In this document: positions 46,470-59,314 of the stretch, in pieces
Numbering within the stretch: position 1 is the first letter of the stretch
Layout: the number at the start of each line of letters is the position of its first letter
Source: Hippasteria phrygiana
Lineage: Eukaryota; Echinodermata; Asteroidea; Valvatida; Goniasteridae
Assembly (NCBI GenBank): GCA_037893225.1
Contig: JAZGUH010000377.1
Location: 535,542-599,541, forward strand
Reading direction: 5' to 3'
Length of the DNA: 64,000 bases
The notes under the pieces: generated by a model
The model's input: the letters and a program-made list of their open reading frames with translations, nothing else
What the model was told of the DNA's origin: nothing
The model's database searches: none
Program-made: the position numbers and the translations under genes

Positions 46470-49400
46470 ACATGCTATACAATGGACTAGCCGAGACCCC
46501 CACCACGCAATTTAGGCCCCAAATGAGGGCGTTTTTCGGTCTGACATTGAACGAAATTGCGCATAATCTTGATACTGATGGAAAGAGGGACTCATCAGTA
46601 ACATTTAGACTAATCTCCAGCTCCTCAGACTCAAGTTCAGCCAAATGATGGCCGAGATAAGCGAGTAGGTTTTTCAAACAAATTGTTCTCCATTCCAGCA
46701 TAAGTGCACATGCTATACAATGGACTAGCCGAGACCCCCACCACGCAACTTGGGCCCCAAATGAGGGCGTTTTTCGGTCTGACATTGAACGAAATTGCGC
46801 ACAATCTTAATACTGTTGGAAAGAGGGACTCCTCAGCAACATCCAGACCATTTTCCAGCTCCACAGACCCAAGTTCAGGAGAATGATGGCCGAGACAAGC
46901 GAGTAGGTTTTTCGGACAAATGTTCTGCATTCTCGCATAAGTGTACATACTATACAATGGACTAGCCGAGACCCCCACCACGCAACTTGGGCCCCACATG
47001 AGGGCGTTTTTCGGTCTGACATTGAACGAAATTGCGCATAATCTTGATACTGATGGAAAGAGGGACTCATCAGTAACATTTAGACTAATCTCCAGCTCCT
47101 CAGACTCAAGTTTAGCCAAATGATGGCCGAGATAAGCGAGTAGGTTTTTCAAACAAATTTGTCTCCATTCCCGCATAAGTGCACATGCTATACAATGGAC
47201 TAGCCGAGACCCCCACCACGCAATTTAGGCCCCACATGAGGGCGTTTTTCGGTCTGACATTGAACGAAATTGCGCATAATCTTGATACTGATGGAAAGAG
47301 GGACTCCTCAGCAACATCCATACCAATTTCCAGCTCTACAGACCCAAGTTCAGCAGAATGATGGCCGAGATAAGCGAGTATTTTTTTTCGAACTGATTTT
47401 TTCTGCATTTCCGCATGAGTGTACATGCTATACAATGGACTAGCCGAGACCCCCACAACGCAATTTAGGCCCCACATGAGGGCGTTTTTCGGTCTGAAAT
47501 GGAACGAAATTGCGCATAATCTTGATACTGATGGAAAGAGGGACTCATCAGTAACATTTAGACTAATCTCCAGCTCCTCAGACTCAAGTTCAGCCAAATG
47601 ATGGCCGAGATCAGCGAGTAGGTTTTTCAAACAAATTGTTCTCCATTCCCGCATAAGTGCACATGCTATACAATGGACTAGCCGAGACCCCCACCACGCA
47701 ACTTGGGCCCCAAATGAGGGCGTTTTTCGATCTGACATTGAACGAAATTGCGCACAATCTTGATATTGATGGAAAGAGGGACTCCTCAGCAACATCCGGA
47801 CCAATCTCCAGCTCCGCAGGCCCAAGTTCAGCCAAATGATGGCCGAGATAAGCGAGTAGTATTTTTCGAACTGATTTTGTCTGCATTCCCGCATGAGTGT
47901 ACATGCTAACAATGGACTAGCCGAGAACTCCACCACGCAACTTAGGCCCCAAATGAGGGCGTTTTTCGGTCTGACGTTAAACGAAATTGCGCACAATCTT
48001 GATACTGATGGAAAGAGGGACTCCTCAGCAACATCCATACCAATTTCCAGCTCTACAGACCCAAGTTCAGCAGAATGATGGCCGAGATAAGCGAGTATTT
48101 TTTTTCGAACTGATTTTTTCTGCATTTCCGCATGAGTGTACATGCTATACAATGGACTAGCCGAGACCCCCACCACGCAATTTAGGCCCCACATGAGGGC
48201 GTTTTTCGGTCTGAAATGGAACGAAATTGCGCATAATCTTGATACTGATGGAAAGAGGGACTCATCAGTAACATTTAGACTAATCTCCAGCTCCACAGAC
48301 GCCAGTTCAGCCGAATGATGGCCGAGATAAGCGAGTATTTTTTTTTCGAACTGATTTTTTCTGCATTCCCGCATGAGTGCACATGCTATACAATGGACTA
48401 GCCGAGACCCCAAACACGCAACTTGGGCCCCAAATGAGAGCGTTTTTCGGCCTGACATTGAACGAAATTGCGCACAATCTGAATACTGTTGGAAAGAGGG
48501 ACTCCTCAGCAACATCCAGACCATTTTCCAGCTCCACAGACCCAAGTTCAGGAGAATGATGGCCGAGATAAGCCAGTAGGTTTTTCAAAAGAATTTTTCT
48601 GCATTTCCGCATCAGTGCACATGCTATACAATGGACTAGCCGAGACCCCCACCTCGCAATTTAGGCCCCACATCAGGGCGTTTTTCGGTCTGACATTGAA
48701 CGAAATTGCGCATAATCTTGATACTGATGGAAAGAGGGACTCATCAGTAACATTTAGACTAATCTCCAGCTCCTCAGACTCAAGTTTAGCCAAATGATGG
48801 CCGAGATAAGCGAGTAGGTTTTTCAAACAAATTTGTCTCCTTTCCCGCATAAGTGCACATGCTATACAATGGACTAGCCGAGACCCCCACCACGCAATTT
48901 AGGCCCCACATGAGGGCGTTTTTCGGTCTGACATTGAACGAAATTGCGCATAATCTTGATACTGATGGAAAGAGGGACTCCTCAGCAACATCCATACCAA
49001 TTTCCAGCTCTACAGACCCAAGTTCAGCAGAATGATGGCCGAGATAAGCGAGTATTTTTTTTCGAACTGATTTTTTCTGCATTTAATTTCCGCATGAGTG
49101 TACATGCTATACAATGGACTAGCCGAGACCCCCACAACGCAATTTAGGCCCCACATGAGGGCGTTTTTCGGTCTGAAATGGAACGAAATTGCGCATAATC
49201 TTGATACTGATGGAAAGAGGGACTCATCAGTAACATTTAGACTAATCTCCAGCTCCTCAGACTCAAGTTCAGCCAAATGATGGCCGAGATAAGCGAGTAG
49301 GTTTTTCAAACAAATTGTTCTCCATTCCCGCATAAGTGCACATGCTATACAATGGACTAGCCGAGACCCCCACCACGCAACTTGGGCCCCAAATGAGGGC

Positions 49401-52400
49401 GTTTTTCGATCTGACATTGAACGAAATTGCGCACAATCTTGATATTGATGGAAAGAGGGACTCCTCAGCAACATCCAGACCAATCTCCAGCTCCGCAGGC
49501 CCAAGTTCAGCCAAATGATGGCCGAGATAAGCGAGTTGTATTTTTCGAACTGATTTTGTCTGCATTCCCGCATGAGTGTACATGCTAACAATGGACTAGC
49601 CGAGAACCCCACCACGCAACTTAGTCCCCAAATGAGGGCGTTTTTCGGTCTGACGTTAAACGAAATTGCGCACAATCTTGATACTGATGGAAAGAGGGAC
49701 TCCTCAGCAACATCCATACCAATTTCCAGCTCCACAGACGCCAGTTCAGCCGAATAATGGCCGAGATCAGCGAGTATTTTTTTTTCGAACTGATTTTTTC
49801 TGCATTCCCGCATGAGTGCACATGCTATACAATGGACTAGCCGAGACCCCAAACACGCAACTTGGGCCCCAAATGAGAGCGTTTTTCGGTCTGACATTGA
49901 ACGAAATTGCGCACAATCTTGATACTGTTGGAAAGAGGGACTCCTCAGCAACATCCAGACCATTTTCCAGCTCCACAGACCCAAGTTCAGGAGAATGATG
50001 GCCGAGATAAGCCAGTAGGTTTTTCAAAAGAATTTTTCTGCATTTCCGCATCAGTGTACATGCTATACAATGGACTAGCCGAGACCCCCACCACGCAATT
50101 TAGGCCGCACATCAGGGCGTTTTTCGGTCTGACATTGAACGAAATTGCGCATAATCTTGATACTGATGGAAAGAGGGACTCATCAGTAACATTTAGACTA
50201 ATCTCCAGCTCCTCAGACTCAAGTTTAGCCAAATGATGGCCGAGATAAGCGAGTAGGTTTTTCAAACAAATGTTTCTCCATTCCCGCATAAGTGCACATG
50301 CTATACAATGGACTAGCCGAGACCCCCACCACGCAATTTAGGCCCCACATGAGGGCGTTTTTCGGTCTGACATTGAACGAAATTGCGCATAATCTTGATA
50401 CTGATGGAAAGAGGGACTCATCAGTAACATTTAGACTAATCTCCAGCTCCTCAGACTCAAGTTCAGCCAAATGATGGCCGAGATAAGCGAGTAGGTTTTT
50501 CAAACAAATTGTTCTCCATTCCAGCATAAGTGCACATGCTATACAATGGACTAGCCGAGACCCCCACCACGCAACTTGGGCCCCAAATGAGGGCGTTTTT
50601 CGGTCTGACATTGAACGAAATTGCGCACAATCTTAATACTGTTGGAAAGAGGGACTCCTCAGCAACATCCAGACCATTTTCCAGCTCCACAGACCCAAGT
50701 TCAGGAGAATGATGGCCGAGACAAGCGAGTAGGTTTTTCGGACAAATGTTCTGCATTCTCGCATAAGTGTACATACTATACAATGGACTAGCCGAGACCC
50801 CCACCACGCAACTTGGGCCCCACATGGGGGCGTTTTTCGGTCTGACATTGAACGAAATTGCGCATAATCTTGATACTGATGGAAAGAGGGACTCATCAGT
50901 AACATTTAGACTAATCTCCAGCTCCTCAGACTCAAGTTTAGCCAAATGATGGCCGAGATAAGCGAGTAGGTTTTTCAAACAAATTTGTCTCCATTCCCGC
51001 ATAAGTGCACATGCTATACAATGGACTAGCCGAGACCCCCACCACGCAATTTAGGCCCCACATGAGGGCGTTTTTCGGTCTGACATTGAACGAAATTGCG
51101 CATAATCTTGATACTGATGGAAAGAGGGACTCCTCAGCAACATCCATACCAATTTCCAGCTCTACAGACCCAAGTTCAGCAGAATGATGGCCGAGATAAG
51201 CGAGTATTTTTTTTCGAACTGATTTTTTCTGCATTTCCGCATGAGTGTACATGCTATACAATGGACTAGCCGAGACCCCCACAACGCAATTTAGGCCCCA
51301 CATGAGGGCGTTTTTCGGTCTGAAATGGAACGAAATTGCGCATAATCTTGATACTGATGGAAAGAGGGACTCATCAGTAACATTTAGACTAATCTCCAGC
51401 TCCTCAGACTCAAGTTCAGCCAAATGATGGCCGAGATCAGCGAGTAGGTTTTTCAAACAAATTGTTCTCCATTCCCGCATAAGTGCACATGCTATACAAT
51501 GGACTAGCCGAGACCCCCACCACGCAACTTGGGCCCCAAATGAGGGCGTTTTTCGATCTGACATTGAACGAAATTGCGCACAATCTTGATATTGATGGAA
51601 AGAGGGACTCCTCAGCAACATCCGGACCAATCTCCAGCTCCGCAGGCCCAAGTTCAGCCAAATGATGGCCGAGATAAGCGAGTAGTATTTTTCGAACTGA
51701 TTTTGTCTGCATTCCCGCATGAGTGTACATGCTAACAATGGACTAGCCGAGAACTCCACCACGCAACTTAGGCCCCAAATGAGGGCGTTTTTCGGTCTGA
51801 CGTTAAACGAAATTGCGCACAATCTTGATACTGATGGAAAGAGGGACTCCTCAGCAACATCCATACCAATTTCCAGCTCTACAGACCCAAGTTCAGCAGA
51901 ATGATGGCCGAGATAAGCGAGTATTTTTTTTCGAACTGATTTTTTCTGCATTTCCGCATGAGTGTACATGCTATACAATGGACTAGCCGAGACCCCCACC
52001 ACGCAATTTAGGCCCCACATGAGGGCGTTTTTCGGTCTGAAATGGAACGAAATTGCGCATAATCTTGATACTGATGGAAAGAGGGACTCATCAGTAACAT
52101 TTAGACTAATCTCCAGCTCCACAGACGCCAGTTCAGCCGAATGATGGCCGAGATAAGCGAGTATTTTTTTTTCGAACTGATTTTTTCTGCATTCCCGCAT
52201 GAGTGCACATGCTATACAATGGACTAGCCGAGACCCCAAACACGCAACTTGGGCCCCAAATGAGAGCGTTTTTCGGCCTGACATTGAACGAAATTGCGCA
52301 CAATCTGAATACTGTTGGAAAGAGGGACTCCTCAGCAACATCCAGACCATTTTCCAGCTCCACAGACCCAAGTTCAGGAGAATGATGGCCGAGATAAGCC

Positions 52401-54121
52401 AGTAGGTTTTTCAAAAGAATTTTTCTGCATTTCCGCATCAGTGCACATGCTATACAATGGACTAGCCGAGACCCCCACCTCGCAATTTAGGCCCCACATC
52501 AGGGCGTTTTTCGGTCTGACATTGAACGAAATTGCGCATAATCTTGATACTGATGGAAAGAGGGACTCATCAGTAACATTTAGACTAATCTCCAGCTCCT
52601 CAGACTCAAGTTTAGCCAAATGATGGCCGAGATAAGCGAGTAGGTTTTTCAAACAAATTTGTCTCCTTTCCCGCATAAGTGCACATGCTATACAATGGAC
52701 TAGCCGAGACCCCCACCACGCAATTTAGGCCCCACATGAGGGCGTTTTTCGGTCTGACATTGAACGAAATTGCGCATAATCTTGATACTGATGGAAAGAG
52801 GGACTCCTCAGCAACATCCATACCAATTTCCAGCTCTACAGACCCAAGTTCAGCAGAATGATGGCCGAGATAAGCGAGTATTTTTTTTCGAACTGATTTT
52901 TTCTGCATTTAATTTCCGCATGAGTGTACATGCTATACAATGGACTAGCCGAGACCCCCACAACGCAATTTAGGCCCCACATGAGGGCGTTTTTCGGTCT
53001 GAAATGGAACGAAATTGCGCATAATCTTGATACTGATGGAAAGAGGGACTCATCAGTAACATTTAGACTAATCTCCAGCTCCTCAGACTCAAGTTCAGCC
53101 AAATGATGGCCGAGATAAGCGAGTAGGTTTTTCAAACAAATTGTTCTCCATTCCCGCATAAGTGCACATGCTATACAATGGACTAGCCGAGACCCCCACC
53201 ACGCAACTTGGGCCCCAAATGAGGGCGTTTTTCGATCTGACATTGAACGAAATTGCGCACAATCTTGATATTGATGGAAAGAGGGACTCCTCAGCAACAT
53301 CCAGACCAATCTCCAGCTCCGCAGGCCCAAGTTCAGCCAAATGATGGCCGAGATAAGCGAGTTGTATTTTTCGAACTGATTTTGTCTGCATTCCCGCATG
53401 AGTGTACATGCTAACAATGGACTAGCCGAGAACCCCACCACGCAACTTAGTCCCCAAATGAGGGCGTTTTTCGGTCTGACGTTAAACGAAATTGCGCACA
53501 ATCTTGATACTGATGGAAAGAGGGACTCCTCAGCAACATCCATACCAATTTCCAGCTCCACAGACGCCAGTTCAGCCGAATAATGGCCGAGATCAGCGAG
53601 TATTTTTTTTTCGAACTGATTTTTTCTGCATTCCCGCATGAGTGCACATGCTATACAATGGACTAGCCGAGACCCCAAACACGCAACTTGGGCCCCAAAT
53701 GAGAGCGTTTTTCGGTCTGACATTGAACGAAATTGCGCACAATCTTGATACTGTTGGAAAGAGGGACTCCTCAGCAACATCCAGACCATTTTCCAGCTCC
53801 ACAGACCCAAGTTCAGGAGAATGATGGCCGAGATAAGCCAGTAGGTTTTTCAAAAGAATTTTTCTGCATTTCCGCATCAGTGTACATGCTATACAATGGA
53901 CTAGCCGAGACCCCCACCACGCAATTTAGGCCGCACATCAGGGCGTTTTTCGGTCTGACATTGAACGAAATTGCGCATAATCTTGATACTGATGGAAAGA
54001 GGGACTCATCAGTAACATTTAGACTAATCTCCAGCTCCTCAGACTCAAGTTTAGCCAAATGATGGCCGAGATAAGCGAGTAGGTTTTTCAAACAAATGTT
54101 TCTCCATTCCCGCATAAGTGC
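46470..54121. repeat. 3,826-bp higher-order repeat, two copies
   Basis: Frames and variants recur at exactly 3,826 bp (46637 and 50463, 47112 and 50938, 49010 and 52836), including a 5-base insertion (TTTAATTTCCGC) at about 49081 and 52912. The two copies differ by only a few bases, indicating a very recent duplication or gene conversion. Confidence 0.95.
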
Positions 54122-54650
54122 ACATGCTATACAATGGACTAGCCGAGACCCCCACCACGCAATTTAGGCCCCACATGAGGGCGTTTTTCGGTCTGACATT
54201 GAACGAAATTGCGCATAATCTTGATACTGATGGAAAGAGGGACTCCTCAGCAACATCCATACCAATTTCCAGCTCTACAGACCCAAGTTCAGCAGAATGA
54301 TGGCCGAGATAAGCGAGTATTTTTTTTCGAACTGATTTTTTCTGCATTTCCGCATGAGTGTACATGCTATACAATGGACTAGCCGAGACCCCCACCACGC
54401 AACTTAGGCCCAAATGAGGGCGTTTTTCGGTCTGACATTGAACGAAATTGCGCACAATCTTGATACTGTTGGAAAGAGGGACTCCTCAGCAACATCCATA
54501 CTAATTTCCAGCTCCACATACGCCATTCCAAGTTCGATCTTCGAAAGGGCGCCCTCTATCATGATCGCCATTACTGGGAGGCGGTTGGTCCGCCCAATTT
54601 GCATTATGCATGTGACCGCCTGATGAACTCTAAAAGGCGGAATGGCGCGA

Positions 54651-54690
54651 AATATAAACCAACAGTGTTGAGGAGCAGACGATCAACAAC
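54651..54690 (+). promoter_or_regulatory. Possible promoter of the nuclease gene
   Basis: A TATA-like AATATAAACC at about 54650-54660 lies inside the left transposon end. About 380 bp downstream a donor-like GTGAGT (55041) and then an acceptor-like TTATATAG (about 55418) could define a 5' untranslated exon and an intron before the ATG at 55433. This is inference from motif order only. Confidence 0.25.
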
Positions 54691-55488
54691 AAAATGATGT
54701 AATTTAGATGTTAATGTTTTGTTAAATCCGTTGTTTCAAATCATATTGCTGGTGTGATTGTTGTGCTTAAAGAAAATGTGTCCACGAATAAAAAAAGGGA
54801 TCCAAGGCATGACTAAAATTATTAATTTACGTGCACTGCCCGGCGAAGTTGGTCCGTCGTGCGTGGCGCGCAACTCGTTCGGTCTTCGTCGACGGGGTTT
54901 ACATGGCGTCAGCCCCGTAGTCGACTGCAATCACGGCACGGTCATGACGGTGCTAATAAATACCTGCGTGTACGTACTGTTGGAGTGACTGTCGGAATCA
55001 AATCTGTGTCCGAGTGATAAGCCACCAAGAAAGCGTACTGGTGAGTTTTGCTTCAAAGTCTCAAAAGACATGAAGGATGGCTTAGAAAAATAGAACTTGA
55101 AGTTGTAAATCTTAAAATAACAGCACAGTGTCGAGTTAATGATGTTTTAGCCAAGATAAGCCATAGCCTAGGCTATATGTCATAGCCTAGCCTCAACACT
55201 CAAGGCAGATTGCCCAGACATAACGTTAGCCTAGCTAAGCCTGATGTAATCCCTTAAATGTGATTAACTTTGCTTATACTAATAATAGGCCTATTGTTAT
55301 AATCCATTTACATTTTTGAAATAATTTTGCATGTAAAATGTAACTTTCTAAATCATGAATTCAATACAAATCAAGCCAATTGGTAGTGATCAGTAATACA
55401 TTTGTGTATTTTATATAGGCTTAGAATAATTCATGGAGTGGATTGATGATGTGCGTCATTGGCCGAGGCTAGACTTTCAAGGTAATGC

Positions 55489-55772
55489 GCCTATCAATTG
55501 CTCTCCCAACCCCCCCCCCCCCCCCACCCCCCTTCGGGCTGCCCCATCCAAGATGTGGGGAATTGTCACTTTTGACAAAATCCCCACCCCTGGGGCAAAA
55601 TTTTGGTTACAATCCCCAACATACATGAGTGGGGCACCCCACCTCATGGTTTTAACTATGATGGGGAAACAATGGCAAAATGAGTGAGTGACCAAAATCG
55701 GGCTTGAAAAACGTGGCCAAACCCCCACATAAGACCAGAGGCAGCCAAAAGAGGGGGAAGCAATTGATAGGC
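55489..55772. mobile_element. ~285-bp MITE in the first intron of the nuclease gene
   Basis: GCCTATCAATTGCT at 55489 is mirrored by AGCAATTGATAGGC ending at 55772. It contains a poly-C tract and several CCCCACC/GGTGGGG motifs. It lies wholly in the intron (55482-56227) and does not disturb the splice sites. Confidence 0.7.
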
Positions 55773-57306
55773 CCGTAATTTTCAGATTCAAAATCATCAA
55801 TCGAGTCCATCCATGTATATCACATTTTTTGAAAATATTTGCAACAGAAGCATGGATTATTTTTTGCAATATTAATGTCGGTCACTCCCCAGCCCCAATT
55901 TAGGATGCAGAGGGTTCAGGAGTCAGGACACTATTTATTACAGATTTCTATGAAGTTGCTTTGTTTAGTTTTATTTGGAGATATGGATGAAGCACATGCT
56001 GAGTCGATTGGGAACCCATATTCTCCACACCTCTAAAAAGCATATAAAGTTACATGTATGACGCATTGTAAAAAGAAATCAATTATTTGTACATCTTACA
56101 TTTTTTGCTTTTATATATATCTGTTTACATATATATATACATTCACTGTACTATAAAGCCATAATTAAGTTTAATAATTATTGAAAATCAGCTTAATAAA
56201 TATGACCTTTGTTTCCTTCATTTTCAGATATTTATGACTACTACATAAACGGACCTGCATGTGATGAACATCCAAACTTAAACCATCGAAGCATAAGTGA
56301 AGGCCTAAATTATTTTCATTCCGGATGGGTAGGAGTTGTGAAGCATTGCTACAAAACTGATAATAAGGTTAATATTACATTGGCTGGTCAAGTTCGATTT
56401 TCCCAGAGGATAAAAAACTTTCACAATGTTGAAGTAACTGTAAATAAAGCCAATAGGCAAATAATTACTGTTAAATGTAACTGTACTGCTTCCGAAGGGA
56501 AAACCTGCAGCCATTCAGCTGGCCTTCTCTTTAAACTTGTAGAAGCTCATGAATCCGGATTCACAGCCAGTTCATGTACAGATACGTTATGCATGTGGAA
56601 TCGTTCAACACAGGAAAATGTATTTCCAGATACCTTAAGTAATATCCGTGGAAAGAATGAATCAACCATCAACAGAAGTCTTGCATTTGACACTGATAAA
56701 CAACTTATGGACCACTTGAATAGTTCTACACTGAGGGAGCTTTCTGCAATACCTGGAACTATTTTAAATCAAGTTAAATCAGCCAAGCCATTGTACCATC
56801 CCCACAGCAAATGCGCACTACCAGACCATGAACTGCACATTACCAACAAGCAGTGCCCTGCATGCCTCATGACCTATGAGAAATATGTACAAGTCTCAAC
56901 TGCCGATGCTGCAATGCTTGCCCAGTCCACTGTTAATCAGAAGTCTGCACTGTGGACATCACAAAGAAAACTCAGAATAACGAGCAGTACAGCAGCTAGT
57001 GTTCCCAAGAAAGTGGACACGGACCCTGCCAAGTGGATACAAAATCATTTAAGTCAAACATTTCAAGGGAATTCAGCAACACGCTATGGACAGGAACATG
57101 AAGCAGTTGCTCGTGAGCAGTTTGAGAGGGACACTGGTAAACATGTGGAAACAACTGGTCTGGTTGTCAATCCAGAGGAAAGCTGGCTAGGAGCCAGTTT
57201 AGATGGAATTGTAGATGAAAATACCATCCTTGAAATTAAGTGCCCCACACAACAAAAACTTTCTAAATATAGTTCTGTTAATGGCTTGATAAACAGTGGA
57301 CAGTAT

Positions 57307-59314
57307 CATGCGCGGAGATTTCTTGTTTCATGTGGGGGGGGGGGGGGGGGGATGATTTTTGAAAGGCCATCCTTGTGTGGAGCGCGACACGGCACGGGGT
57401 CCAAGGGACCGCTTAAGGTAGGGGCCCCCTGGTGGGTTGCAGGCGCAAAGCCCTTGCTAGGGGTTGAGGTAAAGCCCCCTGGAGCCCCTGGGGTTTACAC
57501 AATTTGAGGTGCAAAATTGTGTCAAAATTCAACCTTTTCTTGAGCTTGAATTGCAATAAATGACAATAATTAACCCCTTCAAGCATTACAAAAATACAAA
57601 AGATCTTCAAAACTCAACTTTCTCATCCAATGTAGGCCTATTTGGAAGCGTAAGCGTTTCTTTGCACAACGGAGCTCTGGTCACCTAGCAACACAAATAA
57701 TGCCTATGCATTATATTAAGAAAAAAATATTTACAAAATAATTATTGCAAAATAATTTTTGGAGTGTGCATGCCCCAGTGGTGCAATCTGAGGCAATTCC
57801 TGGATACTTTCACCTGATTTGTTTAAACAAAAGTTGTGACGATTTTATGGAGAATATATACATTTATATCATGATTTTAGGCAATATTTTCTTGCCATTA
57901 TTTTAGCCATGTCATGACTACAAAAATCTAGACGGGGGCACACCCAAAACAGATAAATGCGAGCGCGAAGCCCTTACGGTGTGGGGTCAGGGGCCCGCTT
58001 AAGGGCCCCAGAAAATTTTGGATTCTGTATGCTCCGTGGTGCAATCTGAGGCGATTCCTGACCCCTTTCACCTGACCACTTTCACCTTGTTTAAGTTGTT
58101 AAGATTACATTGTATATGGAGAATATATATATCATTATGTTAGCCATTATAATTTTTTTGCCATGTCATGCATCACTACAAAAATCTAAGTTTCTCCCTC
58201 CCCCATTTTTGGCGTCTACTTTGCAGTTTTTTTCCTTCATTTTTTATTTATCCGGAATTTTTCTTGTTTTTAATTCAGTTCAGTTGAAGTTTTCAAGAAA
58301 AGGGCTTGATTTCAGACTGTTCCTTGCCCTGTGTTAAAACCATCGGCAGAGGATTTAGGCACATTTAGTATGTCATTCAGTCAAGTGATCCATTGTTTCC
58401 TGCTGGTTGGGGCCATTTAACCTGTAATAAACTCCCCAAGGGGATTATATGTTAAGATGCACCGCGTTTACGCTAGATCCGGCAAAGGGATTAAAATGGG
58501 ATCGAACCCGGCAAGGAGGATTGAAGGGGGATCGATGGACAGAGTTGAAATCCCAGGGATCCGGGAAATACTACGGTTTTCTCTTAAAAGAGGGATTCAG
58601 TTCCATGGCATGATTGATAACCTTTTTTTTTCTTATTGCATTTTTCAGTAATTTTATGCCAAAAAGTAGACACGGCAGATGTTTAATATCGGCGGCGGTA
58701 TATTTTTTAAAGGAGGTTGCCCTCCTCCTCCCTTTCTTTTTCACCCACCTCCCCCTCTATTTTTTCCCTCTTCTTTTTTTTCTCTCTTTTTTGGACTCAA
58801 TTTACCGAAGGGCGCGTGCCCCTGCGGCCACCCCCCCCACCCCCCCCCCCCGGATCCGCGCCTGTGTACATACCGAGCTCTTGCCCACAGTGCGTTTAAA
58901 CTCAATGCAGGGAAAGTAAACGAACGACACTCGCACTTGCTGGGCTGTGTGGTGCTGGCCTGTCAAGGTGTCATGGTATCGCATTACAAGCGAGGACAGA
59001 AAAAAGGGTATAACAAAGGGAACAATACTGTCCTCGCATTTATTTCTTTGTTCCGGAAAAAGTGAGGACAGGCAAACTAGTGCTTAGTCTATGGGGATGG
59101 GTTATATTAAAGGGAACAATGGAAAGTCATCACGTGTATAGCGAAACATAAATACATGTATTGGCAAGTTACGGACTCTGCGCAAGCTAGTACCCTTAAA
59201 AAGTGGGGGGATGATTACATTGGTCATCCCCCCCCCCCCCCCGAGGTCAAAAAGTGGGGTGGGGGGGATATACCCCCCCCCCCCCCATCCCCCCCCCCGG
59301 GATCTCCGCCCATG
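57307..59314. mobile_element. ~2.0-kb hAT-like insertion in the nuclease gene
   Basis: The ends are CATGCGCGGAGAT at 57307 and the complement of CATGGGCGGAGATC at 59314. The flanks are GACAGTAT (57299-57306) and GACAGTAC (59315-59322); the truncated copy at 37469 still reads GACAGTAT, so the original 8-bp duplication was exact. An 8-bp duplication and a GGGCGGA-type end suit hAT. The interior has GC-rich patches, poly-C/poly-G tracts and no recognised transposase. The insertion inactivates the nuclease gene. Confidence 0.85.

Larger units (their letters stand above)
40548..54525. repeat. ~14-kb satellite array, ~58 units of ~239 bp, with higher-order repeats
   Basis: Units of 237-240 bp contain the blocks CTATACAATGGACTAGCCGAG, GAGGGCGTTTTTCGGTCTGA, ACGAAATTGCGCACAATCTTG, AGAGGGACTC and ATGATGGCCGAGATAAGCGAG. 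A 1,428-bp six-unit block is repeated about three times (about 40750-45034), copies 2 and 3 being almost identical. A 3,826-bp sixteen-unit block occurs twice (about 46470-50295 and 50296-54121), again almost identical. The first unit follows a poly-C run and is diverged. The last stops inside a unit near CTCCACATACGCCA. Minus-strand frames of up to 477 codons run through several units but show no known domain. Confidence 0.97.

Noticed and set aside
54758..54988. 76-codon ORF upstream of the nuclease gene
   Set aside because: Lies in the likely promoter/5' untranslated region, has no homologous domain and no splice link to the nuclease frame.
57307..57507. Native C-terminus of the nuclease as read through 57507
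   Set aside because: The last ~67 codons are translated from the hAT-like insertion. The genuine C-terminus is at 59323-59580.
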